This document shows positions 1-6,569 of a stretch of 14,190 nt of DNA, in pieces. Position numbers and translations under genes: made by a program. Source of the stretch: Phoenicibacter congonensis (GTDB lineage: Bacteria; Actinomycetota; Coriobacteriia; Coriobacteriales; Eggerthellaceae); the NCBI GenBank assembly GCA_030530045.1, contig JAUMVS010000025.1:1-14190 (forward strand), in the 5' to 3' direction. The notes beneath the pieces are model-generated. The model saw only the letters and a program-made list of their open reading frames with translations, was not told the origin of the DNA and did no database searches. Positions within the stretch are counted from its first letter, which is position 1. Each line of letters begins with the position of its first letter.

Positions 1-1303
1 CGGCAATCGTTACAGGACCGACAGGGTCAACACTTGTTTCGCTGTAATACGACTTCATTTTTGTGCTGACAACTGAGTTGTTGCTTGTCGCCTTAACGCG
101 AATGTATTTGCCAACGAGATCGTCGGTGACGTCAAGTGTCGTTGCGTTGGCGCCAGCGATGTCGCTAAAAGCAGAGTCGCTAGTCGACTTCGTGTCCGAC
201 TTCTGCCATTGATAGGTCACAGAGTCGCCGCTGGAAATCTTTGTGTAGGAATTCTCTTTGTAGGCAGTGGCAGTGAGCTTGCTTCCAACCTTTGCGCTGC
301 CGGCAACCTCAATCTTATAAAGTTCGACTGCGCCAGGGACGTTGACAGGACCAATGATTGATGAGCTTGTGTCCCCAAGACCGCCATTTGCAGTCGCTTT
401 GATGTATTTGCCGTTGAGGCCCATGTCGCTCGTGATGGTGAGAGTGCGGCCCGTCTGGCCTTCGATTTTCGTGTTAGCTGCTGAACTGTATGAGCCGTAA
501 TACCAAGACCAAGTTACGTGACTGTCAGCAGAAACGTCGCCCGAAGCAGCAGTTGCAGTCGCTGTGATAGTGTCGCCAATTGCGAGTTCTCCACTTTTAT
601 CAAGAGTAACCGAGCTGATTGCAAAAGAGCCCTCAGCAGCAATTGGCTGACGAACAGATGCTGTGTAGGTGCTTGTGCCACCCTTAACAGAAACCAGGCA
701 GCGAAGATATTTGCCTTGCAGTGATGCATCGATGTCAAGAATCTGATTTGTTGCACCCTCAATATCTGTGTAGGTGCCACTCTTTGTAGCGCATGACTTC
801 CACTGGTAGGTCAGCTTGTCAGCAGTGATTTCATTCTTTGAAGAGTCTGTCGTGTAGGTTGAAATTTTGTCGCCGACGGCGTAATACTGAGTTGAGGTTG
901 TCTCGCCAGGCTTTACAGGAATTGAAGTTTTAATCGTTACCGCATCATCCTGTAATGAGACAGAAGGGTTGGAGCTGTTAGCTTCGTTAACTGAATCGCC
1001 AGAAAGCTGAACTGCTTCAGAAGAATCATCAACGTTGCCTGCAGTCTCTTGGCTAGCTTCGCTTTCACTTGCTTGTGGAGTTCCAGCTTCAGTGGGCTCA
1101 TTGTTAGAGCTTTCTGTAGCGCTTTGGTCGTTTTGAGTTACCTCTGCTGCACTTCCGCCAGCATTAGCTTCATCGCTCACACCATCGAGCGCGAGAGCCA
1201 AATGCGGATTCAGTGAAACAACGAGGCACAGCGACACAAACGCGCATAGAATTTTGTGCCATAAAGGCACGTCTTTAGATTTTGAGATTTTACTCTCGAA
1301 CAT
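1..1303 (-). CDS. Secreted surface protein with tandem Ig-like modules (N-terminal part)
   Basis: The frame is open from the ATG at 1303 to the window edge (434 codons), so the C-terminus is missing. Residues 1-38 form a Sec signal peptide: basic start, hydrophobic core around 18-31, and a likely A-L-A cleavage site at 36-38. Residues 41 to about 130 are a Ser/Glu/Asn/Thr-rich low-complexity linker. At least three beta-sandwich-like modules follow. Each has a conserved Trp (W168, W267, W366, exactly 99 residues apart) in a Y-x-W or W-x-W motif, and a later G-K-Y-[IL] motif (K198, K299, K399). These resemble bacterial Ig-like repeats of cell-surface proteins. AAAGGA lies 6-7 nt before the ATG. 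A cobalamin riboswitch in the leader suggests the protein serves B12 capture or B12-linked metabolism. The ligand and the wall anchor are not visible here. The secreted Ig-repeat call is firm; the function is unknown. Confidence 0.85.
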   Translation of the reverse strand, partial: MFESKISKSKDVPLWHKILCAFVSLCLVVSLNPHLALALDGVSDEANAGGSAAEVTQNDQSATESSNNEPTEAGTPQASESEASQETAGNVDDSSEAVQLSGDSVNEANSSNPSVSLQDDAVTIKTSIPVKPGETTSTQYYAVGDKISTYTTDSSKNEITADKLTYQWKSCATKSGTYTDIEGATNQILDIDASLQGKYLRCLVSVKGGTSTYTASVRQPIAAEGSFAISSVTLDKSGELAIGDTITATATAASGDVSADSHVTWSWYYGSYSSAANTKIEGQTGRTLTITSDMGLNGKYIKATANGGLGDTSSSIIGPVNVPGAVELYKIEVAGSAKVGSKLTATAYKENSYTKISSGDSVTYQWQKSDTKSTSDSAFSDIAGANATTLDVTDDLVGKYIRVKATSNNSVVSTKMKSYYSETSVDPVGPVTIA

Positions 1304-1384
1304 AGCACATCCTTTCCAGGGCTTATTTCGACAGAAGAGCATTCCGACTTTGCCTTTTTACCCAAACTGCACGCCTGCAGTGTT

Positions 1385-1520
1385 TAACGAGTCTCCTCCC
1401 GAGGCTCGAACTTGGGGAACAGCGTTTACGGTTGCTGGTACAGCGCAGGAATTTCACCCGCATTCCCTCAAACGGCATCACCGCTCGCCCCTTTCGCATG
1501 GGGCTTATCTGTCTTGCCAA
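1385..1520 (-). promoter_or_regulatory. Cobalamin (B12) riboswitch aptamer
   Basis: Read on the minus strand, the leader carries the conserved cobalamin-riboswitch core. GAGGGAAUGCGGGUGAAA is followed by UUCCUGCGCUG, then UACCAGCAACCGUAA, at about 1468-1424. This aligns closely with my recollection of the E. coli btuB leader core (AGGGAAUGCAGUGAAAAUCU, then GCGCUG, then a short hairpin and GGUAA). Visible stems are GCGGG/CCUGC around a UGAAAUU loop, and GCUG/CAGC around UAC. Further 3' is CGAGCCUCGGGAGGAGACUCG-like sequence (about 1407-1388), matching the purine-rich 3' junction. A short hairpin, CUGCA-GGCG-UGCAG, lies at 1367-1380. There is no U-tract before the start codon, so control of translation is more likely than attenuation. 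The aptamer edges are approximate. Confidence 0.85.
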
Positions 1521-1567
1521 ACTTTTAAACACAGAAAATTATGCAATACATTTTTCTGTAGCCGCCA

Positions 1568-1597
1568 ATAATAAATTACTGAATTGCTCGAGTGTAA
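1568..1597 (-). promoter_or_regulatory. Possible promoter of the Ig-repeat protein
   Basis: On the minus strand TTACAC (1597-1592) and TATTAT (1573-1568) are separated by 18 nt, upstream of the riboswitch. The -10 is reasonable and the -35 is poor. It would give a leader of about 260 nt that includes the whole aptamer. The call is weak and rests mainly on position. Confidence 0.3.
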
Positions 1598-1872
1598 GGC
1601 TAATTTTTGGCTCAACCGCGGGCAATCATTTGATTCGGCACACACAGAAATGACAGAACCATTGACAACTTTTAACAGAAATTCTGCTGCAGATAAACGC
1701 AGATTTATGCACATAAAATCATTCTAGACCACAGAACTTTTAAAAGTCAGCAAAACGTTAAGCGGGATTAAAGAATAAATGACAGTTGCACACAACTCGC
1801 TGCAAACAACTCATCGTCCCCTTTTAGCAGGTATCAAGAAAGCGGCTGGTCGTGTGTTCGCGTAGGCGACTT

Positions 1873-1891
1873 ATGAGAGCGTAGCTCTCAT
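1873..1891. repeat. Perfect hairpin with a GNA-type loop
   Basis: ATGAGAGC, then GTA, then GCTCTCAT gives an 8-bp perfect inverted repeat around a 3-nt loop. The tip contains GCGTAGC, a member of the GCGNAGC series known to form very stable DNA mini-hairpins. There is no T-run after it, so it is not a standard terminator. Confidence 0.6.
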
Positions 1892-1990
1892 CCGGAGCCA
1901 AGCGAATGCGCGGCAGCCGCCAATCGCAGTCGACTCATCGTCCCCTCAGGCTTCCCCTCGCGGGCTATTTCCGCGTCTAAATTTCGACTC

Positions 1991-2027
1991 ACAAAATCCA
2001 CGACCCTCAAGGTCGCTAGGATTTTGT
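1991..2027. repeat. Long interrupted hairpin
   Basis: ACAAAATCC pairs with GGATTTTGT (9 bp). Inside that stem, after a small asymmetric internal loop (1 nt versus 3 nt), CGACC pairs with GGTCG around a CTCAA loop. It lies between the second and third copies of the 13-bp repeat. It may be RNA secondary structure or a REP-like element. There is no poly-T tail on either side. Confidence 0.6.
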
Positions 2028-2193
2028 TCGCTCATTTATTCGCAAAACTAGCACCGCGACGAGAACCCTGAAATAACTCATCGTCCCCGTTGTGCATCTA
2101 ATACAAAAGTGGCGCTACGCTCGCAAAAGCTAGTCTTAGACGCGCAATAACCTGAACAATTTCACACGTGCGAAAAAGAAAGAAAAATATTTT

Positions 2194-2222
2194 TTGAATT
2201 TATTATCTTTTCTGAGTATAAT
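2194..2222 (+). promoter_or_regulatory. Strong sigma-70-type promoter
   Basis: TTGAAT at 2194-2199 and a perfect TATAAT at 2217-2222 are separated by 17 nt, within A/T-rich DNA. The predicted start is about 2229. No protein gene lies downstream on this strand, since the next gene reads towards it. The promoter therefore most likely drives a short RNA. Confidence 0.7.
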
Positions 2223-2228
2223 AGGTGC

Positions 2229-2308
2229 TGGGAATTGATCCTCCCAATAAATTACCTTTACTCCTGAGGCGGGGCGACCGAAGAGGCGCTCCGCCAATCC
2301 TTTTTATT
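2229..2308 (+). ncRNA. Candidate small RNA of about 80 nt
   Basis: The transcript expected from the 2194-2222 promoter starts near 2229. It contains a GGGA/UCCC stem-loop (2230-2245), a single-stranded pyrimidine-rich stretch with ACUCCU (2260-2265), then a stem of nine pairs with one G-U: GGCGGGGCG (2268-2276) against CGCUCCGCC (2287-2295). AAUCC and UUUUU (2301-2305) follow. The 5-nt gap before the U-run makes it a slightly imperfect terminator. CCUCC and CUCCU match the anti-Shine-Dalgarno sequence, as in C-rich Gram-positive sRNAs. No protein frame is visible. Existence is inferred from promoter plus terminator only, and I recognise no known RNA family. Confidence 0.45.
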
Positions 2309-2316
2309 CAATTTTT

Positions 2317-2331
2317 AAAACTGAGAGTTTT
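2317..2331. terminator. A/T-rich inverted repeat after the deacetylase gene
   Basis: AAAACT-GAG-AGTTTT is a perfect 6-bp inverted repeat just past the deacetylase stop codon. On the plus strand TTATTAATT follows it. On the minus strand only AAAAATTG follows. It is a weak terminator candidate at best, perhaps backing up the small-RNA stem on the plus strand. Confidence 0.25.
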
Positions 2332-2333
2332 TA

Positions 2334-3323
2334 TTAATTAGACACGCCGTGATGGACGGCGTAGCTGTCGCGGTCGATGGCGCAGAATTCGTAGCCACGT
2401 TCTTTGTAGTATTCGATGACTTTAGGAAGAGCTTCAACCGTTGAGTTCTTAGCGTCGGTGTCATGCATGAGCAGCATAATGTTCGTCCAGCCTTCTTGGC
2501 AACTGTTATCGATGATGGTGTCGGCAGGCATGCTGTCACTTCCAGCGTCTCCCGATGAAATGTTCCAGTCGTAATATTGATAGCCTTCGTTCACAAGCTG
2601 GGTCGTGAGCGTGGTCATGATTCCTGCACTGTAGTTTGCCGAAACTGAATTCGAAGAGCCGCCAGGGAAACGGAACAAGAAAGGCTTGAAGCCGATTTGG
2701 TCCTGAATGACATTTGCGATTTTGTCGAGGTCAGCTTTATAGGCATCAACGGAAGTGTAAATTTCAGCGTAGTTATGAGAATAGGAATGCATGCCAACTG
2801 AATGCCCTGCGTCATATTCCTGCTTAATCAATCCAAATTTATCAGGCGAATGACCCGTAACAAAGAATGTTGCCTTTGCGTCGTATTGGTCGAGAATCTT
2901 TAAAATCTTCTCGGTGTTTTCACTTGGGCCGTCATCAAAGGTGAGATAAATCTTTTTCTCGCCATCGGTCTCAAGGCGCCAACCAGAATTCTTTGAAGGA
3001 TCCAAAGCTAAGTCTTTAGCGCGGTCGCCATTGACCTGCGGTTTTGAATACTCAGGCTCAGAGGCAGCCTCGAGCTGTTGGCTTTCTGAATTATTACCTT
3101 GGTCTTGCTGTTCATTCGAGTTCTGTTGAGCGGGAAGCAAATTGGTTACTGCAAAGACCGTTCCGCCACCGACGGCAAGAATAAGAACGACAGCAACGGC
3201 TGCTATGATGCGATTTCTTCTGCGTCTGCGGAGCCGTTGGCGATAAATCTCCCTGGCGCGTTGCGCACGCGCTCCATCATTAAAATCATTAAATCCAGTT
3301 TGTGAATTTCTTTTATGTGGCAC
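2334..3323 (-). CDS. Membrane-anchored polysaccharide deacetylase (NodB domain)
   Basis: This is a 329-residue predicted metal-dependent deacetylase of carbohydrate esterase family 4, probably acting on cell-wall GlcNAc or MurNAc outside the membrane. A basic cytoplasmic stretch (K4-R37, with an Arg run at 32-36) precedes one membrane helix at about 38-59. An Asn/Gln/Glu-rich linker covers about 62-115, and the catalytic domain about 122-315. All family motifs are present: T-F-D-D-G-P (catalytic and metal Asp130/131), M-H-S-Y-S-H (metal His179/183), R-F-P-G-G (218-222), D-W-N (252-254) and L-L-M-H-D (His287). Layout and length resemble peptidoglycan deacetylases such as PgdA, which confer lysozyme resistance. 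The gene opens with GTG and has no recognisable Shine-Dalgarno, so leaderless translation or a slightly different start is possible. It is monocistronic. Confidence 0.9.
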   Translation of the reverse strand: MPHKRNSQTGFNDFNDGARAQRAREIYRQRLRRRRRNRIIAAVAVVLILAVGGGTVFAVTNLLPAQQNSNEQQDQGNNSESQQLEAASEPEYSKPQVNGDRAKDLALDPSKNSGWRLETDGEKKIYLTFDDGPSENTEKILKILDQYDAKATFFVTGHSPDKFGLIKQEYDAGHSVGMHSYSHNYAEIYTSVDAYKADLDKIANVIQDQIGFKPFLFRFPGGSSNSVSANYSAGIMTTLTTQLVNEGYQYYDWNISSGDAGSDSMPADTIIDNSCQEGWTNIMLLMHDTDAKNSTVEALPKVIEYYKERGYEFCAIDRDSYAVHHGVSN

Positions 3324-3615
3324 GGAAATTATTGCAAAAAATTAGCGGTCTAGATGGTTTACAAATTTACTCTACATTCAAATTTAGCACGATTTAAAGG
3401 CATAATGAACAATTTCCGCCTAAAACTGTCTTAAAGCTGAAAACTTTACAAAATATGTTCATTTCCAACACACTCCCCACGCCTTCCTAACAAAAAAAAG
3501 GATTGCTGACGCTTCGCAGTTTACAAATGCAAAGAATGCGTTGAGATTTTTACGAAGTGAATAATTCGACAAGTTAGCGAAGCTAATTAGAAGTGATTGT
3601 GAAGCTTGGGAAAGA
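3324..3615. other. Intergenic region with small hairpins
   Basis: I see no gene in these 292 bases. The part next to 3323 is A/T-rich and should hold the deacetylase promoter. One candidate on the minus strand is TTGTTC, 17 nt, then TGCTAA near 3412-3385, but it is weak. Two GCGNAGC-tipped hairpins lie further right: CTGACGCTTCGCAG at 3506-3519 and AGTTAGC-GAA-GCTAATT at 3572-3588. No clear terminator of the tRNA transcript is visible. Confidence 0.5.
3572..3588. repeat. GCGAAGC-tipped hairpin downstream of tRNA-Val
   Basis: AGTTAGC pairs with GCTAATT (7 pairs, one G-T) around a GAA loop. The tip GCGAAGC is the classic ultra-stable DNA mini-hairpin. It lies about 28 nt past the tRNA 3' end, where it could limit 3' exonuclease processing. 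No T-run follows. Confidence 0.45.
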
Positions 3616-3690
<75 letters not shown>

Positions 3691-3733
3691 GAATTTCAGA
3701 TGCGCCGGGGCGCGAAAGAAACATGCTTGATAA

Positions 3734-3822
3734 TGGTGTCGGAGGCGGGATTTGAACCCGCACACCCGATATGTGGGCACTAGCACCTCAAGCTAGCGTG
3801 TCTGCCGTTCCACCACTCCGAC
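3734..3822 (-). tRNA. tRNA-Leu (anticodon GAG)
   Basis: This is a class II tRNA of 89 nt with a long variable arm. The acceptor is GTCGGAG/CTCCGAC. The anticodon stem CTAGC/GCTAG carries the loop TTGAGGT, giving anticodon GAG, which reads CUC and CUU. The variable arm is GTGCCCACATATCGGGTGT. The T-arm GCGGG-TTCAAAT-CCCGC is canonical. The 3' CCA is encoded at 3734-3736. It lies 65 nt after secG on the same strand with no terminator in between, so read-through from secG is likely. Confidence 0.96.
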
Positions 3823-3887
3823 AAAATCAACCATATGTAAAAGTGCGAAAACTATTCTATCAAAGAATTTTCAAAAATCAGGCGAGA

Positions 3888-4094
3888 TTAATTGCTTGAT
3901 GCAATGTAGCCTGTTGGGAAGAAAATCATCATCAAAATGAGGGTGACGATGAACACGATTGCACAAATGATAGTGATGCGAGCAATAGCATCGGAAATGC
4001 CAGTGCCTTTGCCGCTGTGCATGAGAATGAACACCACGAGACCTGTTCCCGAGATGAACAACAACACTAACAAAATAATTGCAAATGGTGACAT
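3888..4094 (-). CDS. secG: Preprotein translocase subunit SecG
   Basis: This 68-residue protein has two membrane helices (about 4-26 and 38-60) joined by a short loop with H-S-G-K-G-T-G-I-S-D at 26-35. That loop matches the actinobacterial SecG pattern H-S-G-K-G-x-G. SecG is the small accessory subunit of the SecYEG channel and aids SecA-driven export. AAAGGA stands 5 nt before the ATG. The gene follows gpmI by 82 nt on the same strand. A tpiA-gpm-secG order is common in Gram-positive bacteria, so it is probably part of the glycolytic transcript. Confidence 0.92.
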   Translation of the reverse strand: MSPFAIILLVLLFISGTGLVVFILMHSGKGTGISDAIARITIICAIVFIVTLILMMIFFPTGYIASSN

Positions 4095-4176
4095 TTCTAT
4101 CCTTTAATAATTTCGCAAATCTAATTGCATGAACCGTTTCGGGCTCACGAATTAGTTATTATAGCACTCAAATCAA

Positions 4177-5745
4177 TTATGCGACGAGGTTTTTGCCAGC
4201 CATTTCTGACGGAATTTCAAGACCCGAAAGTCCAAGCATTGTTGGAGCAATGTCGCAAAGCGCACCAACGTGTGCCTCATCGGCAAACTTGCGGTTCTTG
4301 CCCGTGTAATCACACAGAACAAACGGAACGAGTCGCGTTGTGTGGGCAGTGTGAGGCTGTCCGTCATCGGCAATCATTTGGTCGGCGTTGCCGTGATCAG
4401 CTGTAACGAGAGCAAAACCGCCCTTGTTTTTAATGGCTTCAACCACGCGACCGACGCCATCATCAACGGCCTCGACAGCTTTAATTGCAGCTTCGAGCAC
4501 ACCAGTGTGGCCAACCATGTCGCAGTTTGCAAAATTCACGATGTAAAAATCGGCCTGGTCGACATTGATGGTTTCTACCAGGGCATCTGTGACTTCTGGC
4601 TCACTCATCTCAGGCTTCAGGTCGTAGGTCGCAACCTTCGGGCTTGGAATCAAAATTCGCTGCTCGCCTTCCTTTTCTTCCTCAACGCCGCCGTTAAAGA
4701 AGAACGTGACGTGCGCATATTTCTCGGTCTCGGCAATGTGAATTTGCTTCAAACCCGCATCGCTCACGACATCAGCCAAAACGTTTTCTGGGAAAGTTTT
4801 TGGAAACGCGATTGGTAAAGGGAAAGTTTCGTCATATTGCGTCAAGCAGACGTAATTGAGGTCGGCAACTTTGTCACGGTCGAAACCGTCGAAGTCATCA
4901 AGCGCAATTGCACGCGTGATTTCACGGGCGCGGTCGGGGCGGAAGTTAAAGAAAACGCAAGAGTCGCCCTCACGAATGCCTTTCGAACAGAAAGCTGCAG
5001 GTACAACAAACTCGTCGGTGACGCCTTCTTCGTAGGAATTCTTAACATAATCAACTGGCGAAACTTCGCGCTGAATGTTTTCGCCAAGAACGATTGATTT
5101 GTAGGCTTGCTGAACGCGCTCCCAACGATTGTCGCGATCCATTGCGTAAAAGCGACCGCTGATGGAGCCAAACTTGATGCTCACGTCAGGATTTGATGCT
5201 TTAACAGCTTCAAACTTTTCAACAGTTTGAGCTACGAATTCAGCGCCAGAAGTTGGAGGAACGTCGCGGCCATCAAGAAATGCATGAACGCGAATAGTTT
5301 TGACCCCAGCCGCAACTGCAGCATCGATGAGCGCAAAGAGGTGCTCAATTGAAGAATGCACGCCACCATCACTCAAAATCCCGAGCAGGTGCAGGCGTGT
5401 GCCTTTCTCGATGCAGTCGTTGAAAGCTTTCAAGAGAATTTCGTTTTGCGCAATTGTGCCATCGGCGCAAGCGTGATTGATGCGAGTTAGCTCTTGCGGA
5501 ACAAGGCGACCAGCACCGATGTTTAGGTGCCCCACCTCGCTGTTTCCAATTTGTCCGTCAGGCAAACCAACAGGCTCGCCGCTCGCAGCGAGCTTTGTGT
5601 GCGGGCATTCTGCGAAAAGGCGGTCAAGGTTTGGAGTGTTTGCAAGCGCAATTGCATTGCCTGCCTGCTCGTCACGAAGGCCAAAGCCGTCCATAATGAT
5701 GAGGCAAGCTGGGAGATTCAGCTCCTCTTTATTTATTTGCTGCAT
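4177..5745 (-). CDS. gpmI: 2,3-bisphosphoglycerate-independent phosphoglycerate mutase
   Basis: This cytosolic enzyme interconverts 3- and 2-phosphoglycerate in glycolysis, using metals and a phosphoserine intermediate. Its 522 residues match the family size of about 510. The alkaline-phosphatase-type core opens with I-M-D-G-F-G (metal Asp19). The catalytic serine is Ser69 in G-N-S-E-V-G-H. The substrate-binding phosphotransferase domain shows L-S-D-G-G-V-H-S (124-131), D-G-R-D (158-161) and F-R-P-D-R-A (268-273). The second metal site is D409/H413 (C-D-M-V-G-H-T-G), D450/H451 (A-D-H-G-N-A-D) and H468. The C-terminus S-E-M-A-G-K-N-L is typical. Its ATG lies inside the tpiA end with a 13-bp overlap and only a weak GCGGA before it, which indicates translational coupling to tpiA. 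Confidence 0.97.
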   Translation of the reverse strand: MQQINKEELNLPACLIIMDGFGLRDEQAGNAIALANTPNLDRLFAECPHTKLAASGEPVGLPDGQIGNSEVGHLNIGAGRLVPQELTRINHACADGTIAQNEILLKAFNDCIEKGTRLHLLGILSDGGVHSSIEHLFALIDAAVAAGVKTIRVHAFLDGRDVPPTSGAEFVAQTVEKFEAVKASNPDVSIKFGSISGRFYAMDRDNRWERVQQAYKSIVLGENIQREVSPVDYVKNSYEEGVTDEFVVPAAFCSKGIREGDSCVFFNFRPDRAREITRAIALDDFDGFDRDKVADLNYVCLTQYDETFPLPIAFPKTFPENVLADVVSDAGLKQIHIAETEKYAHVTFFFNGGVEEEKEGEQRILIPSPKVATYDLKPEMSEPEVTDALVETINVDQADFYIVNFANCDMVGHTGVLEAAIKAVEAVDDGVGRVVEAIKNKGGFALVTADHGNADQMIADDGQPHTAHTTRLVPFVLCDYTGKNRKFADEAHVGALCDIAPTMLGLSGLEIPSEMAGKNLVA

Positions 5746-6521
5746 TCCGCTGCGACTTTCACTAGATAAACGAACGAATCGGCTTTAAGAGATGCGCCGC
5801 CGATGAGGCCGCCGTCGATGTTTGGTTGAGCCAGAAGGTCTTTGACGTTGCCTTCGTTCATTGAGCCGCCGTAAAGAATGCGAATTTCTTCTGCCATTGT
5901 TTGACCGAGAATCTTTGCAAGACATTCGCGAATCGCTGCGCAAACTTCTTCTGCTTGCTCAGGAGTTGCAGTGCGACCAGTGCCGATAGCCCAAATTGGC
6001 TCATAGGCAACAACTAGCTTCGAAGAGTCGAAGATATCAACGCCTGCCAGCGCAGCCTCGATTTGCTTAGTCACAAACTCAATGTAGTCGCCAGCTTCAC
6101 GCACTGCAAGCGACTCGCCACAGCAAAGAATTGGCGTCATTTTCTTGCCTTCATATTCAACAAGCGCGTGAACTTTGTCGTTAATCATGGCGTTCGTTTC
6201 GCCGAAGATGTCGCGGCGCTCGCTGTGGCCAACGATGCAGTAATCACAGCCTGCATCAGAAATCATTTTCACTGAAATCTCACCAGTAAAAGCACCCTTT
6301 GGCTCGTGGTAGCAGTTCTGCGCACCAACGGCAATCTTCTGCCTGTCGAACTCAAGCACGCCTTTGACCGACTTCAAATCAACAGCCGGTGGACAAATGA
6401 TTACGTCCACGAAATCGGAATAATCCTTCTCGTAAATGTTCGAGATTTCCTGTGTCAAAACAACAGCTTCGGCAACTGTGTTATTCATTTTCCAGTTGCC
6501 TGCGATGATTGGCTTTCTCAT
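5733..6521 (-). CDS. tpiA: Triosephosphate isomerase
   Basis: It interconverts dihydroxyacetone phosphate and glyceraldehyde 3-phosphate. The 262 residues form a single TIM barrel. Substrate-binding N9 and K11 lie in G-N-W-K-M-N, the electrophile His99 in V-G-H-S-E-R-R, and the catalytic base Glu174 in A-Y-E-P-I-W-A-I-G-T-G. The phosphate-binding motifs Y-G-G-S (217-220) and G-G-L-I-G-G-A-S-L (237-245) follow. A strong AGGAGG lies 4 nt before the ATG. It is the first gene of a tpiA-gpmI-secG unit. The gap of 58 nt from the upstream membrane-protein gene has no clear promoter, so co-transcription with that gene is possible. Confidence 0.98.
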   Translation of the reverse strand: MRKPIIAGNWKMNNTVAEAVVLTQEISNIYEKDYSDFVDVIICPPAVDLKSVKGVLEFDRQKIAVGAQNCYHEPKGAFTGEISVKMISDAGCDYCIVGHSERRDIFGETNAMINDKVHALVEYEGKKMTPILCCGESLAVREAGDYIEFVTKQIEAALAGVDIFDSSKLVVAYEPIWAIGTGRTATPEQAEEVCAAIRECLAKILGQTMAEEIRILYGGSMNEGNVKDLLAQPNIDGGLIGGASLKADSFVYLVKVAAECSK

Positions 6522-6569
6522 AGTTCCTCCTGTAATAAGACTAAAAACTCACAGAGAGACTAAACTTTT

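Larger units (their letters stand above)
1809..2088. repeat. Three copies of a 13-bp direct repeat
   Basis: ACTCATCGTCCCC occurs at 1809-1821, 1933-1945 and 2076-2088, all in the same orientation and identical over 13 bp. Start-to-start spacings are 124 and 143 bp. The flanks are unrelated, so this is not a larger duplicated unit. I noticed no further copy in the window. Candidate roles are binding sites for a protein or termini of a small mobile or RNA unit. The function is unknown. Confidence 0.75.
1598..2193. other. Long intergenic region without a convincing gene
   Basis: I find no ORF here with a ribosome binding site and plausible protein composition. The stretch is structured, however. 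It contains three identical 13-bp repeats, a perfect 8-bp hairpin at 1873-1891, a 9+5-bp interrupted hairpin at 1991-2027, and smaller inverted repeats near 1911-1921 (GCGGCAGCCGC) and 1959-1975 (CGCGG...CCGCG). It could hold an unannotated RNA, protein-binding sites or a decayed element; the sequence does not decide between these. Confidence 0.5.

Noticed and set aside
1254..1571. Plus-strand ORF of 105 codons opposite the riboswitch
   Set aside because: It is antisense to the B12 aptamer and the signal-peptide coding region, and its composition is not protein-like. It is a shadow frame.
1809..2088. CRISPR array
   Set aside because: The repeats are only 13 bp, spaced 124 and 143 bp apart, with no cas genes. 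This is outside any CRISPR geometry.
1760..2088. Three leader mini-genes starting ATGAGT inside the 13-bp repeats (minus strand)
   Set aside because: Each repeat contains GGGG-ACG-ATG-AGT and opens a frame of about 16-21 codons. The peptides share nothing after Met-Ser and the ribosome-site spacing is too short, so coding is not supported.
4270..4818. 182-codon plus-strand ORF within gpmI
   Set aside because: It lies wholly antisense to a fully conserved gpmI and has no ribosome site or recognisable motif.
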